From contig CABUMZ010000078.1 of assembly GCA_902492825.1 (NCBI GenBank), positions 1 through 9,165 of the forward strand: DNA of 9,165 nt. Reading direction: 5' to 3'. The stretch comes from an uncultured Collinsella sp. (GTDB lineage Bacteria; Actinomycetota; Coriobacteriia; Coriobacteriales; Coriobacteriaceae). The translations under genes and the position numbers were made by a program. The notes beneath the pieces were generated by a model. It had not been told where the DNA came from. It saw only the letters and a list, made by a program, of their open reading frames with translations, and ran no database searches. Shown here one piece after another: positions 5,569 to 9,165 of this stretch (its first letter is position 1; every line of letters begins with the position of its first letter).

Positions 5569-5611
5569 CCCCGCCAAACGTGATTCCCCTAGGGAAACAC
5601 GTTTGGCGGGG
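5569..5611 (-). terminator. Strong terminator hairpin for the minus-strand sugar cluster
   Basis: CCCCGCCAAACGTG (5569-5582) and CACGTTTGGCGGGG (5598-5611) form a perfect 14-bp stem. The loop continues to pair (TTCCC with GGGAA) after one A-A mismatch. On the minus strand the stem runs into TTTTCTGTTTTTG, a T-rich tail, so it ends transcription from the YhcH-family gene. On the plus strand the stem is followed by TCCTAG and so lacks a proper tail, although it may weakly stop the 5176-5541 gene. Confidence 0.85.
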
Positions 5612-5641
5612 TCCTAGCGTGATATCCCTAGGGGAATCACG
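5579..5641. repeat. 17-bp inverted repeat linking two hairpins (alternative folds)
   Basis: CGTGATTCCCCTAGGGA (5579-5595) is the exact reverse complement of TCCCTAGGGGAATCACG (5625-5641). The left copy covers the inner stem and loop of the terminator hairpin. The right copy is most of a second near-palindrome, GCGTGAT...ATCACGC (5617-5642), centred on CCCTAGGG. The two local hairpins therefore cannot coexist with the long-range 17-bp pairing. This may be a conditional terminator or the product of a duplicated palindrome. Confidence 0.7.
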
Positions 5642-5673
5642 CCATCAGACGAACAGCTCAGCCGAGCAGCGTG

Positions 5674-6147
5674 CTACTCCTCCCAGTAAGCGTCTGCAAG
5701 CAGCTTAAAGCAGATCTTCTTGACCGGCTGCGCGCCATCGCCCGGGAACTCGAGCGTGGGCATGTGGGGCTCGCCGGCAACAAACAACGCAAACTTGTCG
5801 TCGGCAAGATCACCGGCGATCGAAGCGTCGGAATCGACCAGATCGTAGTCGTCCTTCTCGTCAAACTCCTGGACCAGCGTCAGGCTGCCCGTGGCAACCT
5901 TAAAGGCCTCGCGACCCTCGACGTCGACCTGCAGGTCGTGATAGCGCTGATGCGTCTCATAGTGAGCCTCGGCCTCGGGACGCGTCGTGGGAGCCATGAC
6001 GTTCGCAAAGACCTTGTCGCCCAGAATCGGATGGCTGCCGACCTCGAGCTCCGCCGGGTCGTTCTCCTCGAGCCAGTCAATCAGCACGTCGAGGCCCTTG
6101 AGCATTCCGCGGTATTCCTCGATATCGCCCAGTGCACCGTAAATCAT
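5674..6147 (-). CDS. YhcH/YjgK/YiaL (DUF386) family cupin-like protein
   Basis: The product has 157 residues, the usual family length. The ATG at 6147 has GAGGGG six bases upstream. Family signs are the start 'MIYGALGDIEEY', the metal-site segment 'YETHQRYHDLQ' (63-73, with Glu64, His66, His70 and Asp71) and 'LFVAGEPHMP' (121-130, with the second conserved His). These proteins form a jelly-roll barrel and are found in sialic-acid, lactose and related sugar operons; anomerase or isomerase-type roles have been proposed for relatives, and the reaction here is not fixed by sequence. It lies downstream of lacX-lacC in the same direction, separated from lacC by a nagA remnant, and is followed by a strong terminator, so it is probably the last gene of that transcript. 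Confidence 0.88.
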   Translation of the reverse strand: MIYGALGDIEEYRGMLKGLDVLIDWLEENDPAELEVGSHPILGDKVFANVMAPTTRPEAEAHYETHQRYHDLQVDVEGREAFKVATGSLTLVQEFDEKDDYDLVDSDASIAGDLADDKFALFVAGEPHMPTLEFPGDGAQPVKKICFKLLADAYWEE

Positions 6148-6179
6148 CTAAATCCCCTCTCGGATCGTTTCTTTGGCGG

Positions 6180-6310
6180 CTACTCGGCAAACGCGTTGCC
6201 GACGCTGTTGCCACCCACATACGTCTCGACCAGGCTAAGGTCGGGATTGAACACGACAAAGTCGGCGTCGCGCCCCGACATAATGCTATCGCACTTGTCG
6301 TCGACATGAG
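6180..6310 (-). pseudogene. 3' remnant of a nagA-type deacetylase gene
   Basis: On the minus strand the frame ending at the TAG (6182-6180) encodes a short C-terminal piece with 'DSIMSGRDADFVVF' and 'VETYVGGNSVGNAF'. This is the end of an N-acetylglucosamine-6-phosphate deacetylase (NagA), where the 'G-I-PG-DAD-V' strand closes the small domain. By hand alignment, 6181-6307 matches 9039-9165 at about 105 of 127 bases without gaps, with an uninterrupted 24-base match in the middle. Only about 43 codons remain before the frame runs into unrelated sequence and then the lacC stop; the catalytic barrel is absent and there is no start codon with a ribosome site. Identity to the copy at the right edge suggests duplication followed by deletion, or unequal recombination. 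Confidence 0.8.
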
Positions 6311-6344
6311 CTAGCAATCGATGCCGGGGCCGACGCCCAAGCCC

Positions 6345-7280
6345 TTACAGCTCGGTCACGACAACGCCGTTGTAGACCTCGTCCCAACGGTCCATGACCA
6401 GATGGCCGGTCATGGGATCCATGGCATTGAGCTTGCCGCAGGTGTTGGCGGTACGCAGCACCGTCTCGTCGTCTGCGCCAGCAGCAATGGCATGCGCGAA
6501 GCCAGCGATAGTGGAGTCACCAGAGCCCGTGGCGTTAACGGCAGGGATATCGGGCGTCTTTGCGCGGAACGCACGGCCATTGTGGAAGCCAACGGAGCCG
6601 GCAGCGCCCATGGACACGACGACCCAGGGGATATCGGAGAAGCGGGCATCAGAGGCGAGCGCGGCGCGGAGCTCGTCCACATCGTCGGTGGTAAAGCTCG
6701 TGCCCAGAAGGCCGTTGATCTCGGTCAGGTTAGGCTTGACCAGCTCGGGCTTAATTTCGGACTTAAGGGCGGCCTCGAGCGAAGCACCCGAAGTATCGAG
6801 CAGCACCTTGGCTCCGGCGTTCTCGGCAATGCCCGTGATCTTGGCATAGTAGTCCGCCTCGACGCCGCGGGGCAGCGAACCCGAAATGGTGACGACGTCG
6901 GCCTTGCCCGCAAGCTCAGTAAACTTGGCGGTAAAGGCATCGAGTTCCTCGGGGGCAATTGTCGGGCCACTCTCGAGCAGCTCGGTCTGGTTGCCGGCGT
7001 GGAGGATGTTGAGGCAAATGCGAGTCTCGCCCTTGATGGGCACAAAGTCGTTGCTAATACCGTTGGCGTCCATGAGCTCGGCCATGTAAGCGCCCATGTG
7101 GCCACCGAGCAGACCGGTTGCCACAACGTCGTCGCCCAGCTGACCCAGCACACGGGCCACGTTGAGGCCCTTGCCGCCAGCGGTCTTTTCGGGCGTCACA
7201 CGGTTAACGTCGTCGATAATGAGCTCATCGAGCTGATAGCGCGTATCGACAGACGGGTTCATCGTAACGGTGAGGATCAT
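6345..7280 (-). CDS. lacC: Tagatose-6-phosphate kinase (PfkB family)
   Basis: The product has 311 residues. The ATG at 7280 has AAGGAG six bases upstream. It is a ribokinase-like PfkB enzyme with both family signatures: 'TAGGKGLNVARVL' (33-45) and 'NATGSGDSTIAGF' (249-261), with catalytic base Asp255 and the anion hole before it. It also has 'KPNLTE' (182-187). The start 'MILTVTMNPSVDTRYQLD', the 'KGETR' segment (83-87) and the end 'TGHLVMDRWDEVYNGVVV' follow LacC closely, better than FruK or PfkB. LacC turns tagatose-6-phosphate into tagatose-1,6-bisphosphate in the lactose, galactose or galactosamine route. lacX lies 59 bases upstream in the same direction, as in classical lac operons. The lacAB isomerase and the lacD aldolase are not in the window. 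A phosphofructokinase side activity is possible. Confidence 0.9.
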   Translation of the reverse strand: MILTVTMNPSVDTRYQLDELIIDDVNRVTPEKTAGGKGLNVARVLGQLGDDVVATGLLGGHMGAYMAELMDANGISNDFVPIKGETRICLNILHAGNQTELLESGPTIAPEELDAFTAKFTELAGKADVVTISGSLPRGVEADYYAKITGIAENAGAKVLLDTSGASLEAALKSEIKPELVKPNLTEINGLLGTSFTTDDVDELRAALASDARFSDIPWVVVSMGAAGSVGFHNGRAFRAKTPDIPAVNATGSGDSTIAGFAHAIAAGADDETVLRTANTCGKLNAMDPMTGHLVMDRWDEVYNGVVVTEL

Positions 7281-7339
7281 TTTTAGCTCCTTATCTCGCA
7301 GGCTCCTTGTGCCTCGCGATACGAGTCGACAAAACGGAA

Positions 7340-8221
7340 TTACAGAATCTCAATCGTGAACGAGCGAACGACGGTCTCCTTGGGCTTGGCGACAAGGCAG
7401 CCGCGCTTATGCTCAAGCACGTCGTCCTCATCGGAGCAGGTCGAAAGGCCGCCCCAGGGCTCAACCGCCACAAAATCGCCCTCGGGCTTGCTCCACACAA
7501 TGAGATATGGGAAGCCCTCAAAGCTCAAGCGGACGCCCTTGTCCTCGCCCTTTTTGGAAAGCGTGACCTGACGGCTCTCGAGCACGTCAAAGATGGTCTC
7601 CGCAAAATCGAAGAGCTCATGTGACAGAGGCAGCGTCTTTCCCACCATGGGGTTCTTGGAGCGCCTGTCCACGTCAATCAAGCCAGTCGAGGGGACGGCA
7701 GTGCAAAGCTCAGCAGCTTCGTCCTTCTCAAAGCGCAACTCGTAGTCCGTATAGGCCTCGCCCTCATCGAGCGGGCACCTAAAGCCGGGATGACCGCCGA
7801 TAAAGAACGGCATGTCCTCGGTTCCCTCGTTGGTCACCTCATAAGAGACGCGCACGGCATCCCCCTCTAGCGTATAACGAGCGACAAGCTTAAACGGGTA
7901 CGGATAATCGCTCAGCAGCACGGCGTTATCCTCCGAAGCCAGGCACATCGCCAGCTCGTTCTCGCCTTGGCTCAGCAGCTTCCACTCCTGTTTGCGCGCA
8001 AACCCGTGGCGAGCGAGCTTTACATGATGCCCGGCAAACGTCATGGCGCTGTTGTCGCGCAAGCCTCCGCAAATCGGGAAGCAAATCGGTGCCTGGCCGG
8101 ACCACACGGCGGGATCGCTCTGCCACAAGTACTCGCGACCTCCGGCCTCAATCGAGGTAAACGAACCACCAGCCGTGGACACCTTAATAGAAATCGAATC
8201 GTTGGAGAGAGCGTATTCCAT
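7340..8221 (-). CDS. lacX: LacX-type aldose 1-epimerase family protein
   Basis: The product has 293 residues, the LacX length. The ATG at 8221 has AAAGGA six bases upstream and gives the typical LacX start 'MEYALSNDSISIKV'. A longer in-frame reading to 8356 lacks a good start. It belongs to the galactose-mutarotase-like fold: 'CFPICGGLRDN' (48-57), 'RHGFAR' (71-76), 'FFIGGHPGFRCP' (139-150) and 'AVEPWGGLST' (252-261), with His72 and His144 in the positions of the mutarotase histidines. LacX occurs in the lac operons of lactic acid bacteria, with an unproven role on galactose or a phosphorylated sugar. Here it is the first gene of the lacX-lacC unit, diverging from the flavodoxin gene across 156 bases. 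With GalM at 2898-3950, the window encodes two distinct epimerase-family proteins. Confidence 0.85.
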   Translation of the reverse strand: MEYALSNDSISIKVSTAGGSFTSIEAGGREYLWQSDPAVWSGQAPICFPICGGLRDNSAMTFAGHHVKLARHGFARKQEWKLLSQGENELAMCLASEDNAVLLSDYPYPFKLVARYTLEGDAVRVSYEVTNEGTEDMPFFIGGHPGFRCPLDEGEAYTDYELRFEKDEAAELCTAVPSTGLIDVDRRSKNPMVGKTLPLSHELFDFAETIFDVLESRQVTLSKKGEDKGVRLSFEGFPYLIVWSKPEGDFVAVEPWGGLSTCSDEDDVLEHKRGCLVAKPKETVVRSFTIEIL

Positions 8222-8311
8222 TGCCCATCCTTTCGAACAACTACTTTTTGCTCGCAAGAACCCGTCTCGGCCCTGACCAAAGGACAAACCCGCACGTTCA
8301 TCGATGCGTCC

Positions 8312-8338
8312 GGTATCCCCGCCATGTAACGGGGTACC
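8312..8338. promoter_or_regulatory. Imperfect inverted repeat in the lacX-flavodoxin divergent region
   Basis: GGTATCCCCG (8312-8321) and CGGGGTACC (8330-8338) are reverse complements apart from one extra T, around an 8-base spacer. It sits 40 bases before the flavodoxin start and about 90 bases before lacX, where an operator could affect both genes. TACCAT (8335-8340) could serve as a -10 for the flavodoxin gene, but no good -35 is visible. Confidence 0.35.
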
Positions 8339-8377
8339 ATACAGACATTGATGCAATTACAGCTGAAAGGCCTTCTT

Positions 8378-8962
8378 ATGCGAACCATCATCCTCTACGC
8401 CTCGCGCCATCACGGCAATACGAAAAAGCTCGTGGACGCCATCGTCGAGGCGCACCCCGAAATCGATACCCTCGACGTGAAGTCACTCGGTAAAAACGAG
8501 TATCCCAACCTGCACGAATATCATCTGATCGGTGTCGCCACGGGCATCTATTACTCCGAGATCGACAAGGACATGGCACGCGTGCTCACGAACGTGCTGC
8601 AGCCGCAGGACAAGGTGTTTGGCCTTATGACCTACGGTGGCAAAAACAAGTGGTACGGCAAGGATATCGATGGCATCTGCCGCATGAGGCAGGCCATCTT
8701 TATGGGTGTCTACGGCTGCCCCGGCTTTGATACGTGGGGTCCGTTCAAGCTCGCCGGCGGTGTCCAAAAGGGACACCCGACCGCTGAGGAAATTAAGGGC
8801 GCCGTCGACTTTTTCGACAAGATCGAAGACGAGTATGGCGACATCATCGTCGAAGAGTACGCCAAGCGCGAGAAGCGCCTAGCATACGAGAAGGAGCATC
8901 CTGCAGGAGGCCTGGTGGCCGGCGTTAAGCGCACGGCAAAGAAGATCGCTAACAAGCTGTAA
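8378..8962 (+). CDS. Flavodoxin-fold protein (FMN-binding)
   Basis: The product has 194 residues. The ATG at 8378 has GAAAGG seven bases upstream and starts 'MRTIILYASRHHGNTKKLVD'. An in-frame ATG at 8351 and a TTG at 8348 lack a ribosome site and would add residues before the first strand. 'ASRHHGNTKK' (8-17) is the phosphate-binding loop of flavodoxins, in which small residues and a Thr hold the FMN phosphate. 'GVATGIYYSEID' (52-63) and 'GLMTYGGKNKWYGKD' (82-96) fit the loops around the flavin ring. The last 40 residues form a charged, lysine-rich tail beyond the core. It is likely a soluble electron carrier or FMN-dependent oxidoreductase in anaerobic redox metabolism; the partner is unknown. 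It stands alone, divergent from lacX and followed by its own terminator. Confidence 0.85.
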   Translation: MRTIILYASRHHGNTKKLVDAIVEAHPEIDTLDVKSLGKNEYPNLHEYHLIGVATGIYYSEIDKDMARVLTNVLQPQDKVFGLMTYGGKNKWYGKDIDGICRMRQAIFMGVYGCPGFDTWGPFKLAGGVQKGHPTAEEIKGAVDFFDKIEDEYGDIIVEEYAKREKRLAYEKEHPAGGLVAGVKRTAKKIANKL

Positions 8963-8993
8963 CTGTTAAGGTGCTTTTGAGCGTTTAACCCAT

Positions 8994-9031
8994 ACGGCGG
9001 GTCCGAGCAGATTCGGGCCCGCCGTCTTTTT
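8994..9031 (+). terminator. Rho-independent terminator after the flavodoxin gene
   Basis: ACGGCGGG (8994-9001) pairs with CCCGCCGT (9018-9025), with TCCGA/TTCGG extending the stem inward, followed by CTTTTT (9026-9031). It lies between the converging flavodoxin and nagA-type genes; on the minus strand no T-tract follows, so it serves the plus-strand gene. Confidence 0.9.
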
Positions 9032-9037
9032 CTATCG

Positions 9038-9165
9038 TTACTCGGTAAAGGCGTTGCCGACGCTCTGGCCGCCAACATACGTCTCGACGAGGGTAAGCTC
9101 ATGGTCGAACACGACAAAGTCGGCGTCGCGACCCGGCATGATGCTGCCGCACTTATCCTCGATGT
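9038..9165 (-). CDS. nagA: N-acetylglucosamine-6-phosphate deacetylase (NagA-type), C-terminal end only
   Basis: The stop TAA is at 9040-9038 and the frame is open to the window edge, so only about 42 C-terminal residues are visible. They contain 'CGSIMPGRDADFVVFDHEL' and 'VETYVGGQSVGNAF', which match the end of the NagA/AgaA amidohydrolase family, where the 'GSI-PG-DAD-V--D' strand follows the metal-binding barrel. The enzyme removes acetate from GlcNAc-6-phosphate or, for AgaA, GalNAc-6-phosphate; the tagatose-6-phosphate kinase nearby makes the GalNAc route worth considering. It shares about 83 percent of its bases with the remnant at 6180-6310. The catalytic residues lie outside the window. 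Confidence 0.8.
   Translation of the reverse strand, partial: IEDKCGSIMPGRDADFVVFDHELTLVETYVGGQSVGNAFTE

Noticed and set aside
6321..7286. 321-codon open frame on the plus strand opposite lacC
   Set aside because: LacC on the minus strand has both PfkB signatures and a good ribosome site; the opposite frame is a shadow of its codon bias.

Overview
The window looks like a chromosomal segment of a moderately high-G+C Gram-positive gut bacterium. I infer class Coriobacteriia, most likely Collinsella or a close relative. The reasons are G+C-rich codon use in the metabolic genes, AGGAG-type ribosome sites, Firmicutes/Actinobacteria-type lac/tagatose genes (lacC, lacX, a LacR-like DeoR regulator) and a tRNA with an encoded CCA end. 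The taxon is inference; no marker gene is present.

Layout. (A) 1-1927 is an accessory module of lower G+C: the end of a Phd/YefM-type antitoxin, its RelE/ParE-type toxin, a dense array of about nine 11-12 bp operator-like half sites (532-645), and a 418-residue AlbA_2/HATPase/winged-helix regulator. (B) 1928-3950 is a divergent sugar pair: a LacR-like DeoR repressor (minus) and a galM-type aldose 1-epimerase (plus, with its own terminator). (C) 4015-4513 holds a short perfect palindrome that supplies the stop codon of an orphan mannose-family PTS EIIB protein, in which the expected phospho-histidine is tyrosine. (D) 4603-4780 is a complete tRNA-Thr(CGU) unit: promoter, tRNA and terminator. 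(E) 4781-5541 is an A+T-richer patch with a decayed or start-less ORF and an unrecognised 121-residue protein ending in an HTH-like segment. (F) 5569-5641 is a complex interlocking hairpin region with a minus-strand terminator. (G) 5674-8221 is a minus-strand sugar cluster read lacX, lacC, nagA remnant, YhcH-family gene. (H) 8378-9031 is a flavodoxin-like gene with a terminator. (I) 9038-9165 is the 3' end of a NagA-type deacetylase.

How the genes fit together. LacC (tagatose-6-phosphate kinase), LacX and GalM (sugar mutarotase-like), the LacR-like repressor, a YhcH-family protein and the NagA-type deacetylase point to use of galactose, lactose or N-acetylgalactosamine through tagatose-6-phosphate. 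The isomerase, the aldolase and the PTS transport subunits are not in the window. The locus appears rearranged: a tRNA and a foreign-looking patch lie between the regulator half and the kinase half, and the last 127 bases of the nagA-type gene occur twice, 2.86 kb apart.

The observations I would follow up first are the half-site array in front of the AlbA_2 gene, the His-to-Tyr change in the orphan EIIB, the nagA remnant, and the mutually exclusive hairpins at 5569-5641. I did not find convincing evidence of a wholly new multi-gene system.
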